From: Enterococcus cecorum
GTDB taxonomy: Bacteria; Bacillota; Bacilli; Lactobacillales; Enterococcaceae
Length of the DNA: 64,000 nt
Reading direction: 5' to 3'
Assembly (NCBI RefSeq): GCF_023221775.1
Contig: NZ_JAKUDS010000006.1
Location: 1-64,000, forward strand
Within the stretch, counting starts at the first letter, position 1, and every line of letters begins with the position of its first letter. Below the pieces are notes generated by a model, which was given only the letters and a program-made list of their open reading frames with translations, did no database searches and was not told the DNA's origin. Below are positions 46,389 through 55,461 of this stretch, piece after piece. A program made the translations under genes and the position numbers.

Positions 46389-47681
46389 TTAAATTTGTGA
46401 CCAGACGCTTTCTAAGACGTTGGTTTGAGTGCGGTCTGGGCCGACAGAGAAAGTAGAGATGCGCACACCGACTAATTCAGATACGCGGCGAACATAATTG
46501 CGCGCGTTTTCTGGTAAATCAGATAGGCTCTTACAGTTGGTGATATCTTCAGACCAACCTGGTAATTCCTCATAGACTGGTTTGCAGCGTTGTAATTCTT
46601 TCAAACTTGCTGGATAATGATAAATCAATTCACCATCTAGTTCATAAGCGGTACAGATTTTCACCGTTTCTAAGCCGCTTAGGACATCAATTGAATTCAA
46701 GCAAAGGTTCGTAATACCAGATACGCGTTTAGAATGACGCATCACCACGGAGTCAAACCAACCAACACGACGCGGACGACCAGTAGTAGTCCCATATTCA
46801 TGGCCAACTTCACGGATTTGGTGACCAATTTCATCAAATAATTCTGTTGGGAAAGGTCCATCGCCCACACGAGAAGTATAAGCTTTACATACCCCAACGA
46901 CTTTATTAATTTTAGATGGTCCAACCCCGCTACCAATCGTTACCCCACCAGCAACCGGATTAGAAGAAGTAACAAATGGATAAGTTCCTTGGTCGATATC
47001 TAACATAACTCCTTGCGCTCCTTCAAACAAGACACGTTTACCTTGGTCTAGCGCATCATTTAAAATCACTGAAGTATCGCAGACATATTGTTTGATTTGT
47101 TGACCATATTCATAATATTCTTCAAAAATATCTTCAAAGGCAATTGGATCAGCCCCGTACATTTTTTCAAATAAACGATTCTTTTCTGCTAGATTCATGC
47201 GCAGACGTTCTTCAAAGATTTCGCGGTCTAATAAATCCGCAATACGAATCCCCACACGAGCCGCTTTATCCATGTAAGCAGGTCCGATGCCTTTAATCGT
47301 TGTTCCAATTTTTTTATCGCCTTTTGCTTCTTCTTGTAGCGCGTCTAACTGGATATGATAAGGTAAAATCACGTGCGCACGGTCAGAAATACGTAAATTA
47401 TCCGTGGTAATATTGCATTCATGTAAGTAAGCCAATTCCTTCACTAATGATTTCGGATTGACTACCACACCGTTACCAATCACGCTAATCTTATCTTTGT
47501 AAAAAATACCAGAGGGAATCAAGTGCAATTTGTAAGTCACACCATTGAACTTAATCGTATGACCGGCATTGTCGCCTCCTTGATAACGGGCAATCACTTC
47601 CGCATTTTCACTTAAAAAGTCAGTAATTTTTCCTTTACCTTCATCTCCCCACTGGGTACCTACAACCACTACAGATGACAT
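46389..47681 (-). CDS. purA: Adenylosuccinate synthase
   Basis: 430 residues. Joins IMP and aspartate with GTP hydrolysis, first step of AMP synthesis. [16 protein letters not shown] is the GTP-binding P-loop with the catalytic Asp; [51 protein letters not shown] and [11 protein letters not shown] are family blocks. The start at 47681 follows GGAGG; a longer frame upstream lacks a site. In relatives it sits next to dnaB, here about 14 kb away on the same strand. Confidence 0.97.
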   Translation of the reverse strand: MSSVVVVGTQWGDEGKGKITDFLSENAEVIARYQGGDNAGHTIKFNGVTYKLHLIPSGIFYKDKISVIGNGVVVNPKSLVKELAYLHECNITTDNLRISDRAHVILPYHIQLDALQEEAKGDKKIGTTIKGIGPAYMDKAARVGIRIADLLDREIFEERLRMNLAEKNRLFEKMYGADPIAFEDIFEEYYEYGQQIKQYVCDTSVILNDALDQGKRVLFEGAQGVMLDIDQGTYPFVTSSNPVAGGVTIGSGVGPSKINKVVGVCKAYTSRVGDGPFPTELFDEIGHQIREVGHEYGTTTGRPRRVGWFDSVVMRHSKRVSGITNLCLNSIDVLSGLETVKICTAYELDGELIYHYPASLKELQRCKPVYEELPGWSEDITNCKSLSDLPENARNYVRRVSELVGVRISTFSVGPDRTQTNVLESVWSQI

Positions 47682-47890
47682 ATGAATTCCTCCTAAATAT
47701 GCTAGCAAGTTTGCTTTGAATCCTTCAAAACCTAGCTGTGCCAAAAAAGCACTTCATGTACATTGTAACAAGATTTCAAAGGAGTTGCAACGAAAATTCG
47801 AATAATATTTTAAAATCGTTTTGTTTTACGACCAAAAAACCGAACATTTATTTTTAAGTCCTCTAAATTTACACAAAAAGACGAAAAATA

Positions 47891-47930
47891 AAAAAGATGA
47901 ACCCTCGCTTGATTTGCCAAGAATTCATCT
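47891..47930 (-). terminator. Terminator after the endonuclease/phosphatase gene
   Basis: AGATGAA pairs with TTCATCT, followed on the minus strand by TTTTTATTTTT. Confidence 0.7.
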
Positions 47931-47939
47931 ATTCTGTGT

Positions 47940-48737
47940 TTATTCAAAAACCGCAAGAACCCCAAAATGATCGCTGACTACGCTGCCACGATGACCGTCA
48001 AAGATGACTTGGTATTGTTCCACGTGAAACTCTTTTGCGACAAAAATAAAGTCGATGCGCAATAAATCATTATTTTCACGCCAACCGTCAATTTTTTTCA
48101 CCACGGTAAATTCACCATAGCGTTCTTTAGCTTGTAAGAAAGTATCTTGTAAATTCAAAGGAGAAGCTAAGATTTGCGCGTGCTCAGAACTTCCTGCTGG
48201 GTTATTAAAGTCGCCCATTAAAATGATGGGTAATGGCGCATTTTCTAAAGCTGCGATTGTCTTTTGCCATTCGTAATCAAAGCCTAGTTCGCCCGCCCAA
48301 GAATAATGACCGCAGACCACGATGGCACTTTTGGTTTGGGCAATTAAGATTTTGCGAGTCAGATGTTGGACATAATCTTCATTGGAGGTGACGACTTCTT
48401 TAGGGGTTTGCGCTTCTTTGGATAAAATCGCCATGCCTTCATCATAAATATCATAACCAACATGGGCATAACTATAGCTCCAATAATAATTTAAGCCTCG
48501 TTTACGCAATGCTTGTACGATGAGATAGGCAAAATTATCTTCACGAATAGGATGCTGATTTTCTTGCGGGCAAAAATAGTCATCCGGAATGATTTCTTTT
48601 GCGCTGATTAATTGATTGACCTCTTGTAAGGCAATAACATCCGCCTCTTGAGTAGCCAAAAAGTCCACGATTTGCGCTAACTTTTCCTTAGGCTCTGCTT
48701 CCATCCAACTGTGGGTATTTAAAGTGATTGCTTTCAT
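47940..48737 (-). CDS. Endonuclease/exonuclease/phosphatase-fold protein
   Basis: 265 residues of the DNase I-like metal hydrolase fold: NTHSW at the start, DVIALQEVN (metal-binding Glu), GHYSWAG, ILMGDFNNP (catalytic Asp-Asn) and SDHFGVLA (catalytic His) at the end. It follows the PTS gene with ~100 bp and a terminator between. Substrate could be a phosphodiester or sugar phosphate; in relatives it is often beside this PTS gene. Contains a near-perfect parS sequence. Confidence 0.87.
   Translation of the reverse strand: MKAITLNTHSWMEAEPKEKLAQIVDFLATQEADVIALQEVNQLISAKEIIPDDYFCPQENQHPIREDNFAYLIVQALRKRGLNYYWSYSYAHVGYDIYDEGMAILSKEAQTPKEVVTSNEDYVQHLTRKILIAQTKSAIVVCGHYSWAGELGFDYEWQKTIAALENAPLPIILMGDFNNPAGSSEHAQILASPLNLQDTFLQAKERYGEFTVVKKIDGWRENNDLLRIDFIFVAKEFHVEQYQVIFDGHRGSVVSDHFGVLAVFE
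48016..48031. promoter_or_regulatory. Second parS-like site, inside the coding region
   Basis: TGTTCCACGTGAAACT matches the parS consensus at 15 of 16 positions. Intragenic parS sites are normal in Firmicutes. Confidence 0.72.
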
Positions 48738-48782
48738 ATGTATATCCTCAATTCTTCATAGGTTACCACTAAAATTATACTA

Positions 48783-48832
48783 AAAAAACAAAGCAAGTGG
48801 CTAGTCTAAAAAACTTACCGCTTGCTTTGTCC
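48783..48832 (-). terminator. Terminator after the PTS gene
   Basis: ACAAAGCAAGCGG pairs with CC-ACTTGCTTTGT and is followed by TTTTTTT on the minus strand. Confidence 0.83.
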
Positions 48833-48836
48833 TAGA

Positions 48837-51005
48837 TTATATACTTAATTTTCCAATCGTAGTGCCTGCTTGTTGACTGCCTTTTTGGGTAAGTTCGAAC
48901 GCTTGAATTTTGTCCATATTGGTAAAGACGACAATCATCGTGGCTTTTTTGTCCGCTTGTTGTAACGCTTCTAGATCCACTTGTGCTAAGACTTGTCCGG
49001 CTGAAACTTGATCGCCTTCTTTGACTTTAACACTAAATGGTTTCCCTTCAAGACTCACCGTATCGATTCCCATGTGTACTAAGACTTCGACACCTTCTTT
49101 GGTTTCAATTCCGATAGCGTGCTTAGTAGGAAAGACGCTCTTAATCGTACCACTTACTGGAGATACGATTGTGCCATCTGTTGGTTCCACCGCAAAACCA
49201 TCGCCCATCATTTTACCTGAAAAGACTGGATCTGCAACTGCTTCAATCGCGATGACTTCTCCGTTGGCCACTGCGACTAAATCCACGCTTTCCCCTGTGG
49301 CTGCGGTTTTCGCTTTCGTTTCTTCTTTGGCAGCGACGTTCACTTCAGGAATGTCCATGCCTGAGTCTAAAATATCTTGAATATCAGATTTCAATACGTC
49401 GGCTTTTGGACCATAAACGGCTTGAACTCCATTATCTTTTACGATTAAGCCCATCGCACCGACTGCTTTCCATTGTTCTTCTTTACCGACTTTCGTATTA
49501 TCATTGACCGTTACTCTTAGACGGGTCATACAAGCATCCACATCAACAATATTTGGTTTGCCGCCAAGTAAGTTGATAATCGCAAAGGCTTGATCATTTC
49601 CTTGAACCGCGCCTTTCGTTTCTGAAGCCTCACTTGCTCCAGTATCTAAGTCGTAGTTTCCGTTACGTCCTGGTGTCGCAAAGTTGAATTTCTTGATTAA
49701 AAAGTTTGCTAAGAAGTACGTGAATACCCCAAAACCAATGGCTACTAAAATAAAATGAATTAAATCGCCGCCTAGACCTGCTTTGATGGCTAATGGTGTA
49801 CGAGTGAGTAATTCAATATTCCCAAATGAGTGTACACGTAGCGAAATCAAGTCAGCACACGCAAACGCTGCTCCTTGAATAAAGGCATAAACCACGTATA
49901 ATGGCACTGCCGCAAACATAAACATAAATTCAATTGGTTCTGTAACCCCTGTTAAGAATACTGCAAGAGCGGCAGATACAAACATTGATTTGTATAGATG
50001 ACGTTTATCTGCATCAACATTACGATACATTGCTAAAGTCATCCCCATCAAAATACCTGTAGAACCAATCATTTGACCTACTTTGAAACGAGCTGGTGTC
50101 CAATGGGTTAATACGTATTGATATTGACTCATATCGCCAGCACCTTTTAAGTTCACCAAATCAGTGGCCCAAGCTAACCAAAGTGGATCTTGCCCGAATA
50201 CTTTTGTGCCTGCTTGTGCGCCAGATAAAATTTCGTAAGTCCCACCTAAAGCGGTATAGTTGATTGGAATCGTCAACATATGATGCAAACCAAATGGGAG
50301 TAATAGACGTTCTAAAGTACCGTATAAAAATGGCGCTAAAACGGGTGCTGTATCTTGTGACTGAGCAATCCATAGACCAAAATTGTTAATTCCTGCTTGG
50401 ATGACTGGCCAAACAAAACTTAAAACAATCGCACAAATCGTTGACCATAAAATTACGACAAATGGAACAAAGCGTTTGCCATTAAAGAAAGATAAAGCAT
50501 CTGGTAATTTACGATAATTATAGTATTTATTATAGGCCATCGCTCCGACAAATCCGGCGATAATCCCAACGAATACCCCCATGTTTAAGGCAGGTGCTTC
50601 TAATACGCTGGTAAAGAAACCTTTAACCATGATTTTTGTACCGAATAGCGTATGTGTATAGGCTTTAGGATCTGCTAACATCGCATTTGTCACGCCAAAA
50701 ATCGAACCAGTAATCCGGTTAATCAAGACAAAAGAAATCCCAGCCGCAAATGCCCCGCCAGCTCTTTCTTTCGCCCAGCTACCACCAATCGCCAAGGCAA
50801 ATAATAGATGTAGGTTACCAATAATGGCCCAACCGATATTTTCAATGACACCGCCTGTTGTGACTAAAGCGGCTACATTTGGATTAATTAAAGGAATGGT
50901 TTTCCCAATACTAATCATTAAACCTGCAGCTGGCATTACGGCAACGACCACCATCAAGGCCTTACCAAATTTTTGCCAAAACTCAAAACTAAATAATTTT
51001 TTCAT
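48837..51005 (-). CDS. malT: PTS glucose/maltose-type transporter, IICBA fused
   Basis: 722 residues. IIC (about 1-440) starts FSFEFWQKFGKALMVVVAVM and has ~10 helices and the GVTEPIEFMFMF loop. IIB (about 465-550) has the phospho-Cys in VDACMTRLRVTV. IIA (about 575-720) has the phospho-His region VEVLVHMGIDTVSLEG. The order C-B-A and the sequence resemble the maltose permease MalT of enterococci, though glucose cannot be excluded; maltose phosphorylase is not next to it. Two LacI-type operators lie around its promoter. Confidence 0.88.
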   Translation of the reverse strand: MKKLFSFEFWQKFGKALMVVVAVMPAAGLMISIGKTIPLINPNVAALVTTGGVIENIGWAIIGNLHLLFALAIGGSWAKERAGGAFAAGISFVLINRITGSIFGVTNAMLADPKAYTHTLFGTKIMVKGFFTSVLEAPALNMGVFVGIIAGFVGAMAYNKYYNYRKLPDALSFFNGKRFVPFVVILWSTICAIVLSFVWPVIQAGINNFGLWIAQSQDTAPVLAPFLYGTLERLLLPFGLHHMLTIPINYTALGGTYEILSGAQAGTKVFGQDPLWLAWATDLVNLKGAGDMSQYQYVLTHWTPARFKVGQMIGSTGILMGMTLAMYRNVDADKRHLYKSMFVSAALAVFLTGVTEPIEFMFMFAAVPLYVVYAFIQGAAFACADLISLRVHSFGNIELLTRTPLAIKAGLGGDLIHFILVAIGFGVFTYFLANFLIKKFNFATPGRNGNYDLDTGASEASETKGAVQGNDQAFAIINLLGGKPNIVDVDACMTRLRVTVNDNTKVGKEEQWKAVGAMGLIVKDNGVQAVYGPKADVLKSDIQDILDSGMDIPEVNVAAKEETKAKTAATGESVDLVAVANGEVIAIEAVADPVFSGKMMGDGFAVEPTDGTIVSPVSGTIKSVFPTKHAIGIETKEGVEVLVHMGIDTVSLEGKPFSVKVKEGDQVSAGQVLAQVDLEALQQADKKATMIVVFTNMDKIQAFELTQKGSQQAGTTIGKLSI

Positions 51006-51037
51006 TTTAGAACCTCTCTTTTTTCTGATTGCCTTTA

Positions 51038-51139
51038 CGCAACCGATTTCGTCAACAAGATTATATACTAGATTTTTTCATTTGTAAACACTTTATTTGT
51101 TAATAACATTATGGATTTGTTTAGCGCAACCGATTTCGC
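51038..51139 (-). promoter_or_regulatory. Promoter and two LacI/MalR-type operators of the PTS gene
   Basis: CGCAACCGATTTCG occurs at 51038-51051 and again at 51125-51138 (one below the -10, one above the -35), matching the palindromic style of LacI-family (MalR/CcpA) operators. Between them TTTACA (51083-51088) and TATAAT (51060-51065) are 17 bp apart on the minus strand. Looping repression by two operators is plausible. Confidence 0.78.
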
Positions 51140-51336
51140 TTTTATTTTGCAAATTGTAGATTGAAAGAGATAGAATAGATTTTCTTGATAGTTTACATAA
51201 AAAAATCTTGTTATTACATGGGAAAGAAATGTGGGTCTGCTGCACATGGAAGAGGATAGCTCCGTCCAAGCAAGCATTCTCTTCACAAATAAAAAATAGA
51301 AATTTTTGGGCTAACGAAACTGTTACAATAAATTTG
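51140..51336. other. Intergenic before the IStron
   Basis: No gene seen. Plus-strand AAACTGTTACAATAAATTTG next to the element may be a promoter end that could transcribe the intron. Confidence 0.4.
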
Positions 51337-51790
51337 GATAAATCTGTGCAAATGTGCGTAGAAATATAGATTTTTGAACAGAAAGCCCTGCGTATCTGGT
51401 GACAGGTGCGTACTGATGGAGTTAAAACGGTGGAAATCCTAAAGCCTTATTGACTACAACGTAGCTAGAAATGGCAAGCGTGAATGTTGCGAAAGCTGAA
51501 AGAACAATAAGGATAGTCTAAGTTGAAATAAAATCTAATTAGGTCTTATGAATGGTTAAACGTGACACATAAGATACGTTAGGCACTAAGGGCTGTAACA
51601 ATGGAAGTTCCGTTACGAAAGCGCTAAGTCTTATTTTTAAGATATGCGAAACGTCTAACGACTAGCCTCTTGAGGGGGATGTACAACACAAGCGAATGGT
51701 GTTGGAAAAATTCCGTTCTCTAATACATGTAGAGAAAAACATATAGTCTACGCTCATGTGAAAGCATGAGAGGTCTACTCGCAAGGGAAA
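51337..51790 (+). ncRNA. Group I intron catalytic core (5' part of IStron)
   Basis: P7 forms between GACTA at 51660-51664 and TAGTC at 51744-51748. P8 is CCTCTTGAGG right after. A side hairpin CAACAC/GTGTTG and another TCTC/GAGA lie in between. P9 is CTCATGTGAAAGCATGAG (51753-51770). Upstream, GGCAAGCGTGAATGTTGCGA at about 51490 fits the P4-P6 region. 5' splice site and P1 are not resolved; the 3' splice site would be at the far right end after tnpB. Confidence 0.8.
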
Positions 51791-51934
51791 GACTGCTATA
51801 AAAGTTGCGTTTTATAGCGAATAAGAAAAATATATATAAATCTAAATGAATATTTATTAATCTCTTGATAGAATATTATATTTATTTTATAATTTACATT
51901 GTAAAATAAAATATTTTAAAGAGAGGTGGTACAT

Positions 51935-52546
51935 ATGGAATTAATGTCCATTGGTAAATTTGCTAAAAAGGTAGGAGTAAATGTAGCGACTTTAAGAAGG
52001 ATGGACGCGAGTGGTGATCTTAAACCATACCATGTTTCAAAAGGTGGCACGCGCTATTACTCTACCGAACAATTAAAATATTTTGGCGATACTCAACAAA
52101 AGGCAAAACTGGTTGTTGGATATTGCAGAGTTAGTACACCGAGTCAAAAAGACGATTTAGAAAATCAAGTCAATAATGTTAAGACCTATATGATTGCTAA
52201 AGGTTATAGTTTTGAAATGATTACCGATATTGGAAGTGGTATCGATTATAAAAGACAGGGACTAAAAAAATTAATTGACAAAATAAATAACCAAGAAATC
52301 AGTAAAATAGTCATCCTATATAAGGATAGGCTGGTAGGATTTGGCTATGAGTTAATTGAATATCTCTGTTTTATTAACAATATCGAAATAGAAATTATAG
52401 ACCATACCGAAACATCAAAAGAAAAGGAACTGACAGATGATTTAATACAAATCATTACTATTTTTGCGAATAGATTATACGGTCAACGTTCTAAAAAAAC
52501 TAAGTGCTTGATTGACGAGGTGAAAAACAATGCGAACAGCGATTAA
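51935..52546 (+). CDS. tnpA: IS607-family serine recombinase TnpA
   Basis: 203 residues. MerR-like HTH first (MSIGKFAKKVGVNVATLRRM, then GGTRYYSTEQL), followed by a resolvase catalytic domain with the nucleophile Ser67 in GYCRVSTPSQKDDLENQ, the Arg in YKDRLVGFGYELIE and the AGxYGQRSKK-like end (ANRLYGQRSKK). The start at 51935 has AGAGGTGG upstream. It overlaps tnpB by 17 bp, normal for IS607. Full length, so probably functional. Confidence 0.95.
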   Translation: MELMSIGKFAKKVGVNVATLRRMDASGDLKPYHVSKGGTRYYSTEQLKYFGDTQQKAKLVVGYCRVSTPSQKDDLENQVNNVKTYMIAKGYSFEMITDIGSGIDYKRQGLKKLIDKINNQEISKIVILYKDRLVGFGYELIEYLCFINNIEIEIIDHTETSKEKELTDDLIQIITIFANRLYGQRSKKTKCLIDEVKNNANSD

Positions 52547-53681
52547 AATAAGATTGAAACCAACAAAAGAGCAAGAAATCTTATTTATGAAATCATGCGG
52601 TGTAGCTAGATGGTCTTACAATTATTTTCTAGCTGAAAACGAGAAATATTATGCAGAACATAAAAAAATGCTCAAAGAAACAGAAGTTAGAAAGCATATT
52701 AATAATGTGTTAAAACCAACTACGCATACATGGTTAAAAGAAGTCGGAAGCAATGTGATGAAGCAAGCTGTAAAAGATGCGGACTTAGCGCTAAAAAGAT
52801 GGTTGAAAGGAATAAGCGGTAAGCCAAAATTTAAAAGCAAACATAGATGTAAGGATAGCTTTTATGTCAATTATGAAAGTCTAAAAAGAACAAAAGATGG
52901 TTTCAGAGGAGAAAAAATAGGAAACGTTAAGACGTGTAGCGCATTACCTAAGATTAAAAAAGGTGAACATTATTCAAACCCTAGAATATCATTTGATGGC
53001 AAAAATTGGTATTTATCTGTCGGTTACGAAAAAGAATTTGAGAAAGCTGAACTAACAGATGAAAGTTTAGGGATTGATTTAGGAGTAAAGAATCTTGCTG
53101 TTACAAGCAATGGCAAAGTATACAAAAACATTAACAAAACTAAAGAAGTGAAACGTCTTGAGAAAAAGCTAAAGAGAGAACAACGGAAACTTAGCAGAAA
53201 GATTGAACGCAATATAGCAGGTTACACTAAAAACAGAAAACCTATTTATAAAAAACCACTAAAAGAAATAAAGAATATAGTCAAACAACAAGAAAAAATT
53301 AATAACCTATATAAAAGACTTTCAGCCATCAGAAAAAACCATTTACATCAAACAACAAGCGATATAGTGAAAACCAAGCCTTATCGAATTGTAATGGAAG
53401 ATTTAAATGTAAAAGGTATGATGAAAAACCAATATTTAGCTAAGTCTATTGCTAGTCAGTGCTTTTATGAATTTAAAAGACAAATGAAATATAAATGCGA
53501 AAGACTAGGAATATCATTTATAGAAGTAGACAGATGGTATCCTTCATCAAAAACTTGTTCGCATTGTGGAAAAATAAAGAAGGATTTAAAACTAAGTGAT
53601 AGAGTATTCCATTGTGAATGTGGATTTACGCTAGACAGAGATTTAAATGCTTCGATAAATTTGGCAAATTATCAAATTTAA
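52530..53681 (+). CDS. tnpB: TnpB RNA-guided nuclease (IS607-associated)
   Basis: 383 residues, close to the normal TnpB size. The N-terminal wedge region begins MRTAIKIRLKPTKEQEIL. The split RuvC has Asp183 (GIDLGVKNLAVTS), Glu290 (RIVMEDLNVKGMM) and Asp371 (LDRDLNASINLA). A zinc ribbon holds CSHCG and CECG. All catalytic residues are kept, so it should cut DNA guided by the omega RNA from the right end. In this element family it helps to retain the element at donor sites. Confidence 0.95.
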   Translation: MRTAIKIRLKPTKEQEILFMKSCGVARWSYNYFLAENEKYYAEHKKMLKETEVRKHINNVLKPTTHTWLKEVGSNVMKQAVKDADLALKRWLKGISGKPKFKSKHRCKDSFYVNYESLKRTKDGFRGEKIGNVKTCSALPKIKKGEHYSNPRISFDGKNWYLSVGYEKEFEKAELTDESLGIDLGVKNLAVTSNGKVYKNINKTKEVKRLEKKLKREQRKLSRKIERNIAGYTKNRKPIYKKPLKEIKNIVKQQEKINNLYKRLSAIRKNHLHQTTSDIVKTKPYRIVMEDLNVKGMMKNQYLAKSIASQCFYEFKRQMKYKCERLGISFIEVDRWYPSSKTCSHCGKIKKDLKLSDRVFHCECGFTLDRDLNASINLANYQI

Positions 53682-53822
53682 ACTGAATCACTCAAAAGAT
53701 GGTTTAAATATGTACCTATCGATGCTAGGGAATTTAAGGCTCTGGACTGTTACATCAAACGAAAGTAGGGATTCCGAAATCGGACAGGATGAATGAGCAA
53801 GGCACAAAACGAAATTCTTAGG
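53640..53822 (+). ncRNA. Probable omega RNA scaffold and intron 3' end
   Basis: Right end of the element after the tnpB stop, without a gene. It has stem-forming parts such as GGATTCCGAAATCGGACAGG. By analogy with other TnpB loci the guide RNA scaffold spans the end of tnpB and this region, and the guide would be read from the flank past 53822. The same bases must also hold the intron 3' splice site. Inference from position. Confidence 0.55.
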
Positions 53823-53856
53823 ATATAAGTTGTGCCACAGTAGAAATATAAATATT

Positions 53857-54105
53857 CAATTAGAAATATATATATTTTTCGCATCGGCTCATTTCTTCTA
53901 TGGATTAGATATTTATAATGCAGTGACAATGAAGGTTGAACCGACAAAGAGTGTATTTACAACGCAAGATAATCCTTATATTCATTTGGAAGTTTATAAA
54001 GTAACCTATCGCCATCCAGTTTCCGACTATCGTATAAAGTCACAGGATTATCATGTCAGAAGAGTCGGGATTTTATATTTTTATCATGACGTGTGCGGAC
54101 CGTAG
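53857..54105 (+). pseudogene. 5'-truncated paralogue of the 61.7 kb gene
   Basis: Reads from about FFYGLDIYNAVTMKVEPTKS through QDNPYIHLEVYKVTY to YHVRRVGILYFY and CGP. It matches the last ~70 residues of the 106-residue protein at 61728-62048 (LDVYHAIMMKIEP, DNPYIHLKNYQVTY, VRRVGFMYF, TGP). The membrane-anchor N terminus is missing; sequence upstream belongs to or adjoins the IStron. Both copies are followed by GTAGAAAAAAGCCCA and a terminator. Confidence 0.78.
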
Positions 54106-54158
54106 AAAAAAGCCCAAATTAACTGGCTTGATAGACTAGTTAATTTGGGTGTCTTTTT
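54106..54158. terminator. Bidirectional terminator
   Basis: GCCCAAATTAACT pairs with AGTTAATTTGGG(T), with A and T runs on the two sides, closing both the truncated gene and the kinase operon. Confidence 0.83.
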
Positions 54159-54159
54159 G

Positions 54160-55461
54160 TTATAAAAATACTTTAGCAATAAATTCTGTTTCCGTACTAT
54201 CTAAATTCAAATAACCATCATATTTTTCTACCGTTGAAATGACGTTTCTCAATCCAATTCCATGATTGCGCACATCCTCTTTTGTTGTCCTTACATGATT
54301 TCCTTCAATAACTACTTTTTGCGAAATACCATTCTTTACTTCTAACACTAAATGAGAAAGATCCACATAATCAATAAAAATATCTATGTACCGTTTATGT
54401 TTTTCGGTGACTTGGCTTGTAGCTTCTAAAGCATTTTTAAAAAGATTAAAACAAACCGTTGTCAAATCAAACTCTTCAATCGCCAACTGATTAGGTAAAT
54501 ATCCATCTACATGTACTTCAATCCCATTAAGATTTGCTTGATTACATAAGTCAACCAATAGAATATCAATCATTTTATTCCCCGTATATCTTGTCTGTAA
54601 ATCTATACTCGTTTGTTGCTCTATCTTTTGTAGATACTCCTCCAAATCTTGAACATTTTCTTCCATATTTAGGTATCTAATTGTTTGTAAATGTCCATTA
54701 ATATCATGTTTAAATTTACGAATATCCTCATTTTGCTTCAAGATAGTCTCGTAATACATCTGTTGCATCTTTTGGAAATCAGCTTGTAGTTGATTTTTTT
54801 CACGTAATAGTTTTTGATTCGTATTGAGATAGGCTTGGTATACTGCTAAGAATAATAAAAATAAGCATAATAAGATTGAAATTGTTAGCAATATTTTTGT
54901 ATCATCAATAATAGGCAGTTTACCATCTAAATATTGCAACACTGAAATCAACTCGGTGATTGCTAATATTACTAAATTAAAAATAATATACTGATTTTTA
55001 TCAAAATTAATATACATATTAACAAAAAATTTTTTTCTTAAACAATATATGATATAAAGAAGAGAAACTTGTATAAAATCAACTACAATCACAATATTAG
55101 TATCTTTAAAAAATTGCATAAATGATTGCTTAAAAATCAGCATAAGAATGAAGATGATAGAAATACCTATGGTTGATGTTCCTAAAAAAACAAATAAAAA
55201 TACACCTATACTTTTCATCCTATCTACTCTTTCCATATTCAACAATATCCACGTAAATATTACTAATAAACTAGTCAAAAAATTTTCATTTAAATCTAAG
55301 ACATAAAATAGGAACAGAGCTAACAATAAGCTAAGAATCAATGAAATTATCCGCTTTTGAAAACTCTGATTGAAACTAATTCCCAATATTTTATATCCTA
55401 AATAGCAAGATGTACCATCGCATAAAAGCGTAATTAATAAAGAGATAAGGCCATCAGTCAT
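54160..55461 (-). CDS. AgrC-type histidine kinase, third module
   Basis: 433 residues; six to seven membrane helices (1-210), coiled linker, H box FKHDINGHLQTIRYL (His252), N box CFNLFKNALEATSQ and G box NHGIGLRNVISTVEKY. The start overlaps the regulator stop by 8 bp. Third kinase of the same broad family in this window, but low similarity to the other two in the sensor part, so a different ligand is expected. Confidence 0.9.
   Translation of the reverse strand: MTDGLISLLITLLCDGTSCYLGYKILGISFNQSFQKRIISLILSLLLALFLFYVLDLNENFLTSLLVIFTWILLNMERVDRMKSIGVFLFVFLGTSTIGISIIFILMLIFKQSFMQFFKDTNIVIVVDFIQVSLLYIIYCLRKKFFVNMYINFDKNQYIIFNLVILAITELISVLQYLDGKLPIIDDTKILLTISILLCLFLLFLAVYQAYLNTNQKLLREKNQLQADFQKMQQMYYETILKQNEDIRKFKHDINGHLQTIRYLNMEENVQDLEEYLQKIEQQTSIDLQTRYTGNKMIDILLVDLCNQANLNGIEVHVDGYLPNQLAIEEFDLTTVCFNLFKNALEATSQVTEKHKRYIDIFIDYVDLSHLVLEVKNGISQKVVIEGNHVRTTKEDVRNHGIGLRNVISTVEKYDGYLNLDSTETEFIAKVFL

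Larger units (their letters stand above)
51337..53822 (+). mobile_element. IStron: group I intron fused to an IS607-family element
   Basis: A group I intron 5' half (51337-~51790) followed by IS607-type tnpA and tnpB and a ~140 bp right end. Proposed limits are the GG dinucleotides at 51337 and 53821, since IS607 recombines at GG without target duplication; they are inferred and could be off by tens of bases. Intron evidence is direct: CTAACGACTAG (R element), CATATAGTCTACG (S element) and their P7 pairing. IStrons of this layout are known in Clostridium and Bacillus cereus group. The element could splice out of RNA as well as move. Confidence 0.85.

Noticed and set aside
51337-51930. Possible small genes or a group II intron in the stretch before tnpA
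   Set aside because: No coding frame and no group II domain V pattern; the R/S pairing fits group I.
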